This document shows, in pieces, positions 18,442-27,238 of a stretch of DNA of 64,000 nt. This stretch comes from Bacteroidales bacterium. GTDB taxonomy: Bacteria; Bacteroidota; Bacteroidia; Bacteroidales; Tenuifilaceae. The notes beneath the pieces are model-generated. The model saw only the letters and a list, made by a program, of their open reading frames with translations. It had not been told where the DNA came from and ran no database searches. Each line of letters opens with the position of its first letter. The stretch's first letter is position 1. Made by a program: the position numbers and the translations under genes. Location of the stretch: the NCBI GenBank assembly GCA_020636845.1, contig JACJXD010000002.1, positions 248,001 to 312,000 on the forward strand, read 5' to 3'.

Positions 18442-19764
18442 ATGAAGAAAGGAATCCTTAAATACTTGGTTGGTGCATTAGTGCTGATAATAATTTTTGT
18501 TGTTATAGGTAAGAAAAAAGGGTGGATTGGAAAGCCCGATACAACTGCGGTGTATGTTGAGAAGCCGCAAAGACGTACTATTACCGAGTTTATAACGGCC
18601 AATGGAAAAATTCAACCGGAAGTGGAAATAAAAATAAGTTCAGAAGTTTCGGGTGAAATTATAGAATTACCTGTAAAGGAAGGCAACTGGGTTGAAAAGG
18701 GAACTCTCTTGGCAAAAATTAAGCCCGATACATATATTTCGCTTCGCGATAGAGCCATTGCTTCTGCAAAATCGGCCAATGCAAGGTTGTTACAGGCCAA
18801 AGCACAGTTGGCTCAAAGCGAGTTGGCATTCAATCGGAATAAGCAACTTTTTGATCAAAAGGCAATCTCCGAATCGGATTTCGAGACGGCTAAAACCAAT
18901 TATGATGTGGCAAAGGCTGAACTAAAAGCGGCAGAGTTCGACGAGGAAAGCGCAGAAGCATCGGTTAAAGAGGCCGAAGAAAACCTGCGGAAAACGTCCA
19001 TATTCTCTCCAATTTCTGGAACTGTGTCTAAACTTAACGTCGAATTGGGTGAGCGAGTATTGGGAACTATTCAAATGGCAGGAACCGAGTTAATGCGTAT
19101 AGCAAATTTGAACAGGATGGAGGCTCGGGTTGACGTGAACGAAAATGATATTGTGAAGGTGAAAAGCGGGGATACTGCGCTTATCGAGGTTGATGCTTAC
19201 TTGGGTAGAAAGTTTAAGGGCGTTGTTACGCAAATTGCCAATACGGCAAATGTTGAAGGAACTTCCACCGATCAGGTTACAAACTTCGAGGTTAGAATAT
19301 TCTTGCTGGAAAAATCGTATAAGGATTTGGTTACAAATTCAAAAACAAGCCCATTCCGTCCGGGAATGTCAACAACTGTTGATATTCTGACCATGACTAA
19401 AGATAGTGTTCTTTGTGTACCAATTTTAGCAGTAACTTCGAGGAATGACACTACCGGTACGAAACCTAAAGGTGGTTTCGAAAAGGTTGATGATAACCCT
19501 AAAGCTGTAAGCGATAAAGAAACGGAGGTTAAAGAGGATTTGTCGAAGCCTAAGGAAATAGTGTTTATCGTCAGTGGCGATACGGCTCGTATTGTTGAGG
19601 TTACTACTGGTATTCAGGATAATCAGTATATCGAAATTCTGAAAGGAATAAAAGGCGACGAAGATGTTGTTACTGCTCCTTATAGTGCAATTTCACGCAA
19701 GTTGAAAAATAATTCGCTGGTTAACAAGGTTAAGGATAAGGGAATGCTGTTTAAAAATGAGTAA
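18442..19764 (+). CDS. HlyD/MacA-type periplasmic adaptor subunit
   Basis: The 440-residue protein has an N-terminal membrane anchor (about 7-23), a split lipoyl domain (SSEVSGEIIELPVKEGNWVEKG and SPISGTVSKLNVELGERV), an alpha-hairpin (about 95-180) and beta-barrel/membrane-proximal domains. That is the layout of MacA-like adaptors linking a MacB-type ABC pump to TolC. Residues 335-370 form an unusual charged insertion (DKETEVKEDLSKP) before the last domain. It is the second gene of the operon and is followed by tsaB 11 bases later. Confidence 0.9.
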   Translation: MKKGILKYLVGALVLIIIFVVIGKKKGWIGKPDTTAVYVEKPQRRTITEFITANGKIQPEVEIKISSEVSGEIIELPVKEGNWVEKGTLLAKIKPDTYISLRDRAIASAKSANARLLQAKAQLAQSELAFNRNKQLFDQKAISESDFETAKTNYDVAKAELKAAEFDEESAEASVKEAEENLRKTSIFSPISGTVSKLNVELGERVLGTIQMAGTELMRIANLNRMEARVDVNENDIVKVKSGDTALIEVDAYLGRKFKGVVTQIANTANVEGTSTDQVTNFEVRIFLLEKSYKDLVTNSKTSPFRPGMSTTVDILTMTKDSVLCVPILAVTSRNDTTGTKPKGGFEKVDDNPKAVSDKETEVKEDLSKPKEIVFIVSGDTARIVEVTTGIQDNQYIEILKGIKGDEDVVTAPYSAISRKLKNNSLVNKVKDKGMLFKNE

Positions 19765-19775
19765 GAGGAAAGTTT

Positions 19776-20492
19776 ATGCCAACAATACTTTGTATTGAAA
19801 CCGGTTCGAATGTTTGTTCGGTTGCTTTAGGAAACAAGCAAGGAATTTTAGGAGTAAAGGAGGTTTGCGATGAAAAAGCGCATTCCTCTTTACTTAACGT
19901 TTTAATAAACGATTTGTGTAACGAGAAAAAAGTTACACTTCCCGAAATCGATGCGGTTGCAGTGAGCAAAGGCCCAGGATCATATACTGGGCTGCGTATC
20001 GGTGTTTCCATGGCAAAGGGAATTTGTTATGCAATAAGTAAACCGCTAATTGCTGTTGGCAGTTTAGAGAGTATGGTTTATGGAATAGACGATTATATCA
20101 ACGTAAATCAATTTGGAAGGGAAGAGGTTTTTCTTTGCCCTATGATTGATGCCCGAAGAATGGAAGTTTATACCGCTTTGTTCAATTTTCAAAAACATCC
20201 TTTAACCGAAGTAAAAGCGTTGGTAGTTGATGGTAGTACGTTTGAAAGTAGGCTAAAAAGTAAAAAAGTTGTATTTTTCGGCAATGGAGCGGCTAAGTGT
20301 CGTGAGGTAATATCTAATACAAATGCAATGTTTGTAGATGATTTTAGTCCGTCGGCACGTTTCATGTTGCCTCTTGCAATGTTAGCATATGAGGAAAAAG
20401 ACTTTAAAGATGTTGCTTATTTCGAACCCTTTTATCTTAAGAACTTTGTCGCAGTTAAAGGAAAAAATAAAGTATTGCCAAGTCAAAAGTAA
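19776..20492 (+). CDS. tsaB: TsaB, tRNA N6-threonylcarbamoyladenosine complex dimerisation subunit
   Basis: TsaB is the non-catalytic partner of TsaD in making t6A37 on ANN-decoding tRNAs. The 238-residue protein has the ASKHA-fold start ILCIETGSNVCSVALG and the family signature VSKGPGSYTGLRIGVSMAKG near residues 69-88. It is closely packed behind the adaptor gene, but this linkage is probably only positional. The C-terminal 100 bases overlap the maximal frame of the next gene. Confidence 0.92.
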   Translation: MPTILCIETGSNVCSVALGNKQGILGVKEVCDEKAHSSLLNVLINDLCNEKKVTLPEIDAVAVSKGPGSYTGLRIGVSMAKGICYAISKPLIAVGSLESMVYGIDDYINVNQFGREEVFLCPMIDARRMEVYTALFNFQKHPLTEVKALVVDGSTFESRLKSKKVVFFGNGAAKCREVISNTNAMFVDDFSPSARFMLPLAMLAYEEKDFKDVAYFEPFYLKNFVAVKGKNKVLPSQK

Positions 20493-21270
20493 TCGGGCGT
20501 TTTTGCTCCTTTTCGTTTCTTTTATTTTCTGTAGCAGTGCTTTAAGAGCACAGCAGGTTGCCTTTAAAGCGGGCGAGAAGTTGAAGTACGAAATATATTA
20601 CGGTTTTATTAGTGGTGGAGAAGCCGTGTTGCAAGTGGATTCTCAGACTTATAAGGGAAAAACTGCTCTGCACCTTTACCTAAATGGGAAAACCGTAGGA
20701 ATTGCCAATGCACTTTACAATGTTGATGACATTTACGAAAGTTTTATTGACCCTGAAACAGGTTGGCCGTTATTTTCAATTAGGAACATTCATGAGAATA
20801 AGTATCGACATTATAGCACACAGGATTGGGACCATTGGAGTAGGAAGGATTCTTCCATTGTTGTAAGTTCCAAAACAGGAAAAATTGTTGTTAGCAAGGG
20901 CTGTCAGGATATTTTATCTTCGTTTTACTACTTACGGCGCAATATGTTAGGGCAAGAACCCGAGTTGGATAAGTTGTACAGAATTGATACGTATTTTACA
21001 GACGAAAAGTACCCGCTAATAGTGCGCTTTAAGGGACGGGAAACAATAAAGACAGATATAGGAAAAGTTCGTTGCCTTAAATTTATGCCGGTAGTATTAA
21101 CCGGACGAGTTTTTAAATCGAAGGATGATATGACTATATGGTTTTCCGATGACAACAACTTTATTCCGGTTCGTGTTAAATTCGAAATATTTGTTGGTGC
21201 TGTGTATTGCGATTTGGAAAGTTATTCCAATTTGGCCAATCCTTTTATCTCTTTGGTAAAAAAGAAATAG
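20389..21270 (+). CDS. DUF3108-family exported protein
   Basis: The product has a hydrophobic export signal (FLLLFVSFIFCSSALRA) followed by AFKAGEKLKYEIYYGFISGG, the usual start of DUF3108 proteins, which are beta-rich and exported. The rest matches the family length of about 250 residues. The start is uncertain. ATG 20389 or ATG 20410 would both overlap tsaB by about 85-100 bases and add an odd N-terminus, while no ATG lies closer to the signal peptide; a TTG near 20500 is possible. Translation may be coupled to tsaB. Confidence 0.75.
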   Translation: MRKKTLKMLLISNPFILRTLSQLKEKIKYCQVKSNRAFLLLFVSFIFCSSALRAQQVAFKAGEKLKYEIYYGFISGGEAVLQVDSQTYKGKTALHLYLNGKTVGIANALYNVDDIYESFIDPETGWPLFSIRNIHENKYRHYSTQDWDHWSRKDSSIVVSSKTGKIVVSKGCQDILSSFYYLRRNMLGQEPELDKLYRIDTYFTDEKYPLIVRFKGRETIKTDIGKVRCLKFMPVVLTGRVFKSKDDMTIWFSDDNNFIPVRVKFEIFVGAVYCDLESYSNLANPFISLVKKK

Positions 21271-21321
21271 ACAACATTGTTTTCGTTTTTTTAATTATTT
21301 TTTAGTTTTATTTTCATTTTC

Positions 21322-21329
21322 TATTTTTG
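21322..21329 (+). promoter_or_regulatory. Candidate -7 box of efp
   Basis: TATTTTTG, 25 bases before the efp ATG, matches TAnnTTTG. No clear TTTG is found at the usual upstream distance, only T-rich DNA. The position just upstream of a highly expressed gene supports it. Confidence 0.35.
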
Positions 21330-21354
21330 CAAAAATTTTGTTAATAAAAAAGTT

Positions 21355-21921
21355 ATGGCTACAACAGCGGATTTTAAAAATGGGTTATTTATAGAATTCA
21401 ACGGTAAACTTTATACCGTTGTACAATTTCAGCATGTAAAACCGGGTAAAGGTGCGGCTTTTGTTAGAACTAAGTTAAAAAGCCTTGATAATGGGAAGGT
21501 TATCGAGAATACTTTTAATGCTGGCGTTAAAATCAACGTGGTTAGGATAGAGCGTAGGCCTTACCAATTCCTTTATAAGGACGATACGGGCTATCATTTT
21601 ATGCATCAGGAAACTTTTGAACAAATTATGCTTAACGAGTCGCAACTTGAAAATACCGATTTGTATAAAGAAGGACAAAATGTTGAAATGATGGTTGAGG
21701 CAGATAACGATAATATTTTAACATGTGAACTTCCTCCTTTTGTTGAAATGGAAGTTACCTATACTGAACCGGGGCTAAAAGGCGATACGGCTTCATCAAC
21801 AGCATTAAAGCCGGCAACTATTGAAACAGGTGCTGTTATTAATGTTCCGTTATTTGTTAATACTGGCGATAGAATTAAGATAGATACTCGTACCCGTGCA
21901 TATTCGGAACGTGTTAAGTAA
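21355..21921 (+). CDS. efp: Translation elongation factor P
   Basis: EF-P relieves ribosome stalling at polyproline. The 188-residue length and three-domain beta structure are standard. The loop HVKPGKGAAF carries Lys32, at the position of the modified lysine in E. coli EF-P (Lys34). The C-terminus, TGDRIKIDTRTRAYSERVK, is the usual domain III ending. It is followed by a strong terminator hairpin. Confidence 0.96.
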   Translation: MATTADFKNGLFIEFNGKLYTVVQFQHVKPGKGAAFVRTKLKSLDNGKVIENTFNAGVKINVVRIERRPYQFLYKDDTGYHFMHQETFEQIMLNESQLENTDLYKEGQNVEMMVEADNDNILTCELPPFVEMEVTYTEPGLKGDTASSTALKPATIETGAVINVPLFVNTGDRIKIDTRTRAYSERVK

Positions 21922-21960
21922 ATATATTTTTAAACGTTTAGTTGATTTTGGATTTTTTTA

Positions 21961-21994
21961 ATTAACTTATTCCATTGGAATAAGTTAATTTTTT
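21961..21994 (+). terminator. Rho-independent terminator of efp
   Basis: A perfect 14-base inverted repeat (ATTAACTTATTCCA, 21961-21974, with its complement at 21976-21989) is followed by TTTTT. It lies between efp and the phosphatase gene and ends 9 bases before the latter's ATG. It may therefore also affect readthrough into, or translation of, that gene. Confidence 0.75.
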
Positions 21995-22002
21995 ATCGAA
22001 AA

Positions 22003-23241
22003 ATGTCTGTTGCAACTTCCCAGAATAGGTTAAAACTCAGTACGTTTAAGTTAAATGCGCTGCTTGGCATGGCTCAAGCAATTAGCGCGGATCTTAAAAC
22101 GGAGGAGTTAATCGATCGCTTTCGCTCCATGCTTAATGATGATTTAGGCATAGATAGAATTTTACTTTATAAAAAGGAAGAAGCCCATTGGGATTTGTTG
22201 CTCAATAGTAATTGTCCACAAAAGGTGGTGGATAGCATTTCTGTTGAAAAAGATTTATTGCCTTTCAATGAAATTACATTTGTGGGGGTGTCCGACAATC
22301 CAATATTGTTGGAACTCGATGTAATTATTCCGGTAGTACAGAATAATATTCCGGTGGGTTACGTTCTTATAGGAGATACAAATGAATACGAGAAAGGTGT
22401 AAGCGCAACAATTCGACATTTAAACTTTGTTCAAACACTTTCCATTATAATATTTGTAGCAATCGAAAACCTTCGATTATTTCATAAAAGTTTGGAACAG
22501 GAAGCTATACGAAAAGAGTTGGAATTGGCCTCTAAAATGCAGGCCATGCTTATCCCATCGTTGGACAGTATGCCTGTTTACCCCAATATTTCAATCGCAT
22601 CGTTTTACCACCCGCATCACGAAGTTGGTGGTGATTACTACGATGTAATTACTCTTAACGAAAAAGAATTTGGTTTCTGTATTGCTGATGTGTCTGGAAA
22701 AGGTATTTCAGCAGCTTTGCTTATGTCTAATTTTCAGGCAAACTTAAGAGCTTTGTTTTCGGTAGATATTCCATTGCCAAGGTTGGTAGAGAAGCTTAAC
22801 GAACGGGTAATGGCTACAGCCAAAGGCGAAAAGTTTATTACTTTATTTATAGGAAAGTATAATACGGAAAAGCATACCTTGGAGTATATTAACGCTGGCC
22901 ATAACCCTCCGTTATTATTAAATAAGCGTAGCAAACAAATAAATTACCTTACAAGTGGTTGTGTAGGATTGGGCATGCTCGACGACATTCCTGTAATGAA
23001 TCAGGGTTCAATTCTCGTTAATCAGTCGTCCGTGTTGATTTGCTATACTGATGGACTTGTTGAATCGGTAAAAGAAGATGGACGGGTGGAATACAATACT
23101 AATATTATTGAGCACGAAATAGTAAAACCGCTTGGAGTAAATCAGATTATTGCAAATATTGCTTCGGCTCGAGGGATCGGTGGTGAGGGAGAAAATCAAA
23201 TTTTTGATGACATCTCTATTTTAGGATTCGATTTTTTCTGA
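22003..23241 (+). CDS. Cytosolic GAF-SpoIIE (PP2C) phosphatase, RsbU-like
   Basis: The 412-residue protein has a GAF-like N-terminal half (about 15-165), a short coiled coil and a SpoIIE-type PP2C domain (about 190-410) with HEVGGDYYDVI, IADVSGKGISAALLMSN, INAGHNPPLLL and CYTDGLVES. The family dephosphorylates STAS or SiaC-type partner proteins. No anti-sigma kinase or STAS gene is adjacent, so its substrate is encoded elsewhere. The SiaC-like protein at 4.4 kb is one candidate. Its stop overlaps the convergent polymerase gene by 46 bases. Confidence 0.88.
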   Translation: MSVATSQNRLKLSTFKLNALLGMAQAISADLKTEELIDRFRSMLNDDLGIDRILLYKKEEAHWDLLLNSNCPQKVVDSISVEKDLLPFNEITFVGVSDNPILLELDVIIPVVQNNIPVGYVLIGDTNEYEKGVSATIRHLNFVQTLSIIIFVAIENLRLFHKSLEQEAIRKELELASKMQAMLIPSLDSMPVYPNISIASFYHPHHEVGGDYYDVITLNEKEFGFCIADVSGKGISAALLMSNFQANLRALFSVDIPLPRLVEKLNERVMATAKGEKFITLFIGKYNTEKHTLEYINAGHNPPLLLNKRSKQINYLTSGCVGLGMLDDIPVMNQGSILVNQSSVLICYTDGLVESVKEDGRVEYNTNIIEHEIVKPLGVNQIIANIASARGIGGEGENQIFDDISILGFDFF

Positions 23242-24713
23242 GAACTTTTTTGATCAAGTTTTGACGATACTGCTGTTATAAAGGCAATACTTCCCCAAAA
23301 AATTGCGGCAACTTTATCCATATCTAAAAAGTTATTCATAAAGGCGTGGGTTGTATAGGTAATTAATCCTAGCACAGCGCCTAATAGCCAAATTCTTTTT
23401 TTGCTGCCAACCTTAAGTTTTGCAATTGCGCGAAAGGCGTAGGTTATGGCAAGAATTATTATCAGCGAAAAGCACATGGCTGCAGGCCATCCGGCTTCCG
23501 AGAGCAAGCCGAGGTATTCACTGTGTGCATTTCCCTTTTGCCCTAAATCGGAACTTTCTCGTGTCTTAAGATACGATGACTGGAATGGTGAATACTGAAA
23601 CATGTATGTTCCCGGGCCCCATCCAAGAAACGGTTTTTCGTTAAACATCCTAATTGCACAGGTCCATCGGTTTAGCCGTTCTACGTTCGACTCGTCGGTT
23701 TTAATGTTCACAATCGAACGGATGTGTTGCCTAATATCGCCACTGGATGCTGTGGTGTTATTTTCGAACCATTGAATTATGCTGTTTTGAAATGAAAAGG
23801 CCAGAAGAACACCTACTACAGAAATAAGAAATAATGTTCTAAGTTTTATACGGAGTCGCCAGATGATCCATACTATAAAAGTAATTATAAGGCTTAGCCA
23901 TGCGGCTCGGGAATAGGATAAAATTAGTGCGGCTAAAAAGAAAGTTGATAGGAGAAATAATCCTATTCGTATTAGTTGTTTTTTTGCAGTGAAAGCAAAT
24001 GCGAACGAAATGGGAATTACAAATGCCAATGCAGCACCATACGAAGTGTGATCGGTAAAATACGGGTTACAAGCGCCATGCGCAACAAACTTGTCAAATA
24101 GTCCACGGCTTGCCTGCTTTGTTATGCTTATAAAAATAACAACTGTTAATCCTGTAAGAAAGAATGCAAAGAATTTTGCATAGTTTTTTGTTTTTTGAAG
24201 GAATAGGTTGTAGGGTAAGTAAAAGAAAACGGTTAGGTATATAATTCTAAGCAGGGTATATTTAACCGAAACAATGGGCATTTCGCTAGATATTGTTGAG
24301 ACAATAAGCCAACCCAGATAAAATATAATTGCCCAAAAGATACCTTTATTCAGTAAAGCCTTTTCAACATGTAAGTCCCAAAAGGATTTGATTATGATTA
24401 GTATAAAAAATATGGAAATGGCCAATTCCGTTGGAAACCACAGGTTAAACTCTATGCCTGGAAAAAATTCGCTTAAAGGAATCGACAATGGGGTAAGCCC
24501 AATCGTTAAAAAAAATAAGAGTTTAGGTTGAAAAATAAAGGCTAACGTAATTGCTAAAATTACAGGTAACAGGTTTAGCACTTCAATTTCACGACTTATA
24601 AAGTAAGCGTTTAATGTAACAAATGTTAAGCCTAATCCTAGTATTATTGCTTTGGATTGCTTATCGGATAAAACCGAAATTTCCCTTGAACTATTATTCT
24701 TGTTCGCTTGCAA
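23196..24713 (-). CDS. O-antigen ligase/Wzy-type polymerase family membrane protein
   Basis: The 505-residue protein has about 11-12 membrane helices and a large extracytoplasmic loop before HSEYLGLLSEAGWPAAMCF, the Wzy_C-type signature in which the His is thought to be functional. It is likely to polymerise or ligate surface polysaccharide. It overlaps the Wzz-type gene by 20 bases, so translation is coupled and a joint role in glycan chain assembly is likely. The C-terminus is hydrophilic and serine/lysine-rich. Confidence 0.85.
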   Translation of the reverse strand: MQANKNNSSREISVLSDKQSKAIILGLGLTFVTLNAYFISREIEVLNLLPVILAITLAFIFQPKLLFFLTIGLTPLSIPLSEFFPGIEFNLWFPTELAISIFFILIIIKSFWDLHVEKALLNKGIFWAIIFYLGWLIVSTISSEMPIVSVKYTLLRIIYLTVFFYLPYNLFLQKTKNYAKFFAFFLTGLTVVIFISITKQASRGLFDKFVAHGACNPYFTDHTSYGAALAFVIPISFAFAFTAKKQLIRIGLFLLSTFFLAALILSYSRAAWLSLIITFIVWIIWRLRIKLRTLFLISVVGVLLAFSFQNSIIQWFENNTTASSGDIRQHIRSIVNIKTDESNVERLNRWTCAIRMFNEKPFLGWGPGTYMFQYSPFQSSYLKTRESSDLGQKGNAHSEYLGLLSEAGWPAAMCFSLIIILAITYAFRAIAKLKVGSKKRIWLLGAVLGLITYTTHAFMNNFLDMDKVAAIFWGSIAFITAVSSKLDQKSSQKKSNPKIEMSSKI

Positions 24714-25710
24714 TTTTATTTGCCATTTTTTTGAAGAAAATCATAATAATGATTGTCATTATTGTGAAAAAGGCAGCAGCGAGCGTTGAAATTACAACTA
24801 TGATAACACGCTTAGGCGTTGCTTTTTTATCCGATGCAACAGCTTTTTCAATAATAAATTGGCTGGGAATTTCCTGTTCTGCTTCCACTCTGGCCACCTT
24901 TAAATCTTGTCTTAGTTGGGCTAATTGTATGGACATTTGGTTGATTTCCATTTTATAGCGTTCGTTTTTGCTTCCGTATCTTTCCAAGTTTTTAAGAGGC
25001 CTGCCAAGGTTTTTTGTTTCCGAATTTTTCCCTTTCGATTTTATTAACTCTTTATAATACACTTCGCTTTGAGACCGTAAGTTTACCACTCCTTTTTCCA
25101 TTACTGCTGTTAGCGAATCTTCCAATGCGTTCATTTCTCCTAATCCCAATTCGTATTGTTTTTCGAGAGCAGTTAGGGCTTTTTGGGCAATTTGCGCTTT
25201 TACGGAGCGCATAATTTTATCGCCAAAATCAACAATGGTATTGGCTATGGTGGCGGCCATTCCCGGATCTGGGTCAAGAACTTCTACCATTACGCTTTGA
25301 TAGCGAGTTGGTTTTATGTTGATATTTTGATCAAACTTTGCATAGGTGCGAGCATTTATGCCTTTCCCCGGTTTTAAATCCCAATGTTCTACAAGATTTA
25401 GTTTTTTTATAACAGAATCTTTTAGGGTGCGAGATGTAAGGATTTGTAAAAACTGTTCGGCTTCTTGTGTTTCGCCAAAAACAGTTATTCCCTCCTGTAT
25501 GTTTTCGGTGAAAAGGTCTTTGGATACTTGATTGGCAACAGGAGGAAAAATTATTGCCGTAGATTTAAACTTGGGTGTTATTAAGTAACTGGCTACTATG
25601 GAAAGAACAAATGCTGCAATGCTGATTATGAATACTATTTTACGATATGCCCACAGTGTTTGTATAACATCAACGGTGTCGAGGTTTAGTTTTTTTTGTT
25701 TTTTCGACAT
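24694..25710 (-). CDS. Wzz/GumC-type polysaccharide chain-length determinant
   Basis: From ATG 25710 the protein is 338 residues. It has an N-terminal membrane helix (about 25-45), a periplasmic segment with coiled coils (about 150-270) and a C-terminal membrane helix followed by a short basic tail. That is the polysaccharide co-polymerase layout without a tyrosine kinase domain. I preferred MSKKQKKLN over the frame's first ATG at 25755, which would add 15 residues across a hairpin. It is translationally coupled to the polymerase gene. Confidence 0.85.
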   Translation of the reverse strand: MSKKQKKLNLDTVDVIQTLWAYRKIVFIISIAAFVLSIVASYLITPKFKSTAIIFPPVANQVSKDLFTENIQEGITVFGETQEAEQFLQILTSRTLKDSVIKKLNLVEHWDLKPGKGINARTYAKFDQNINIKPTRYQSVMVEVLDPDPGMAATIANTIVDFGDKIMRSVKAQIAQKALTALEKQYELGLGEMNALEDSLTAVMEKGVVNLRSQSEVYYKELIKSKGKNSETKNLGRPLKNLERYGSKNERYKMEINQMSIQLAQLRQDLKVARVEAEQEIPSQFIIEKAVASDKKATPKRVIIVVISTLAAAFFTIMTIIIMIFFKKMANKIASEQE

Positions 25711-25755
25711 GTAGCAAAAGTTTAAGTTGTTAACAAAGTTTTTTACATTTAACAT

Positions 25756-25777
25756 TTAAGGGGTTTGCACCCCTTAA
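25756..25777. repeat. Inverted repeat between tyrS and the Wzz-type gene
   Basis: TTAAGGGG (25756-25763), loop TTTGCA, and CCCCTTAA (25770-25777) form a perfect 8-base-pair stem. No T-run follows on the minus strand, so it is not a standard terminator. It lies about 45 bases before the Wzz-type start, where it could act as a leader structure, RNA processing point or protein-binding palindrome. Confidence 0.45.
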
Positions 25778-25804
25778 GAGTCTTGTTAATGTTTAACGAA
25801 GAAT

Positions 25805-27097
25805 TTATGCCAACAGTATGATGTTGTAACTCTTTTTCCCTTTTTGAATTAAAATATACTTTTTGTTTAGAAGGTATTTTTCATTAACGGACATTTCAGC
25901 ATCTTCAACTTTTATTCGGTTTATGCTTAGCCCACCGCCTTGAACCAATCTTCGGAGTTCTCCTTTTGAGTTGAAGACCTTTGTTAGTTCTGTGGTTAAG
26001 GTTGAAAGGGGAACCCCATTAACAACACTTTCCCTTTTAACTTCGAAGGTTGGAACGCCTTCGAATACCGAAAGGAAGGTGTCTTCATCCATGCTGCTGA
26101 GCATTTCGGTAGTCGCTTTTCCAAAAAGAACCTCCGAAGCATCAACGGCCTTACGGTAGTCCTCTTCGGAATGAACCATTACGGTTAGTTCGTGCGCAAG
26201 TGCTTTTTGAAGCTTTCGCAGATGTGGTTCTTGCCTATGCTCTGCTATTAAGTTGTCGATGGTTGTTTTATCTAATAGCGTAAATATTTTAATATACTTT
26301 TCGGCATCTTCGTCAGTAGAATTAAGCCAAAATTGGTAAAATTTGTACGGTGAAGTTAGTTTGGCATCGAGCCAAACGTTGCCTCCCTCGGTTTTCCCAA
26401 ATTTGGAACCGTCGGCCTTGGTAATAAGGGGAATAGTAACTGCGTATGCTTCGCCTCCAACTTTTCTGCGGATTAGTTCGGTCCCGGTAGTAATGTTACC
26501 CCATTGGTCGGAGCCTCCCATTTGCATTTTACAGTTCATGTTTTGGTATAGCCAGAGAAAATCGTATCCCTGAACCAGTTGGTACGAAAATTCTGTAAAC
26601 GACATGCCTTCTCGGGAATCTTCTCCGAAACGTTTTTTTACAGAGTCTTTCGACATCATGTAATTAACGGTTAAGTGTTTTCCTATATCTCGAATGAAAT
26701 GAAGAAAGTCGTACCCTTTCATCCAATCGTAATTGTTAACTAGAACAGCATCGTTTGGTTTTCCTGAATCGAATTCCAGAAATTTCGAAAGTTGATTTTT
26801 TATTCCTTTCAGGTTACGTTGGAGGGTTTCCTCGTCAAGCAGGTTTCTCTCCTGAGATTTTCCACTGGGGTCTCCAATCATTCCCGTTGCTCCGCCAACC
26901 AATGCAATTGGTTTGTGTCCGCAAAGTTGTAACCTTTTTAAAAGCATGATCTGAGCAAAACTTCCAACATGTAACGAATCGGCAGTTGGGTCGAAGCCTA
27001 TATACGCTACCGTCATTTCTTTTTTTAGATGTTCCTCGGTTCCAGGCATAATGTCGTGGAGCATTCCACGCCATTTTAACTCTTCAATAAAATCCAT
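25805..27097 (-). CDS. tyrS: Tyrosyl-tRNA synthetase
   Basis: The enzyme charges tRNA-Tyr. The 430-residue protein has the class I start YIGFDPTADSLHVGSF, VGGATGMIGDPSGKSQERN, the tyrosine-site segment SYQLVQGYDFLWLYQ and the KMSKS-equivalent KFGKT. A C-terminal S4-like domain (GGGLSINRIKV) completes it. The HIGH motif reads HVGS (43-46), with Ser in place of the second His. The rest of the active site looks normal, so it should be functional. Confidence 0.95.
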   Translation of the reverse strand: MDFIEELKWRGMLHDIMPGTEEHLKKEMTVAYIGFDPTADSLHVGSFAQIMLLKRLQLCGHKPIALVGGATGMIGDPSGKSQERNLLDEETLQRNLKGIKNQLSKFLEFDSGKPNDAVLVNNYDWMKGYDFLHFIRDIGKHLTVNYMMSKDSVKKRFGEDSREGMSFTEFSYQLVQGYDFLWLYQNMNCKMQMGGSDQWGNITTGTELIRRKVGGEAYAVTIPLITKADGSKFGKTEGGNVWLDAKLTSPYKFYQFWLNSTDEDAEKYIKIFTLLDKTTIDNLIAEHRQEPHLRKLQKALAHELTVMVHSEEDYRKAVDASEVLFGKATTEMLSSMDEDTFLSVFEGVPTFEVKRESVVNGVPLSTLTTELTKVFNSKGELRRLVQGGGLSINRIKVEDAEMSVNEKYLLNKKYILIQKGKKSYNIILLA

Positions 27098-27181
27098 AGT
27101 ATCTTATTTCTAAAATTACGAATGTCAAATATAGTGGATTTTAAAAAATCTATCTAATCTGTTTTTAACCTAGTTGTATTT

Positions 27182-27217
27182 TGAAAAAAAAGGTTGCCAA
27201 ATAAAAATGGCAACCTT
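27182..27217 (-). terminator. Rho-independent terminator of the FISUMP gene
   Basis: On the minus strand AAGGTTGCCA (27217-27208) pairs perfectly with TGGCAACCTT (27199-27190) across an 8-base AT loop and runs into a stretch of T. It lies 22 bases after the stop of the secreted protein gene. Confidence 0.8.
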
Positions 27218-27238
27218 GATGTAATTAATTTGTAATAA

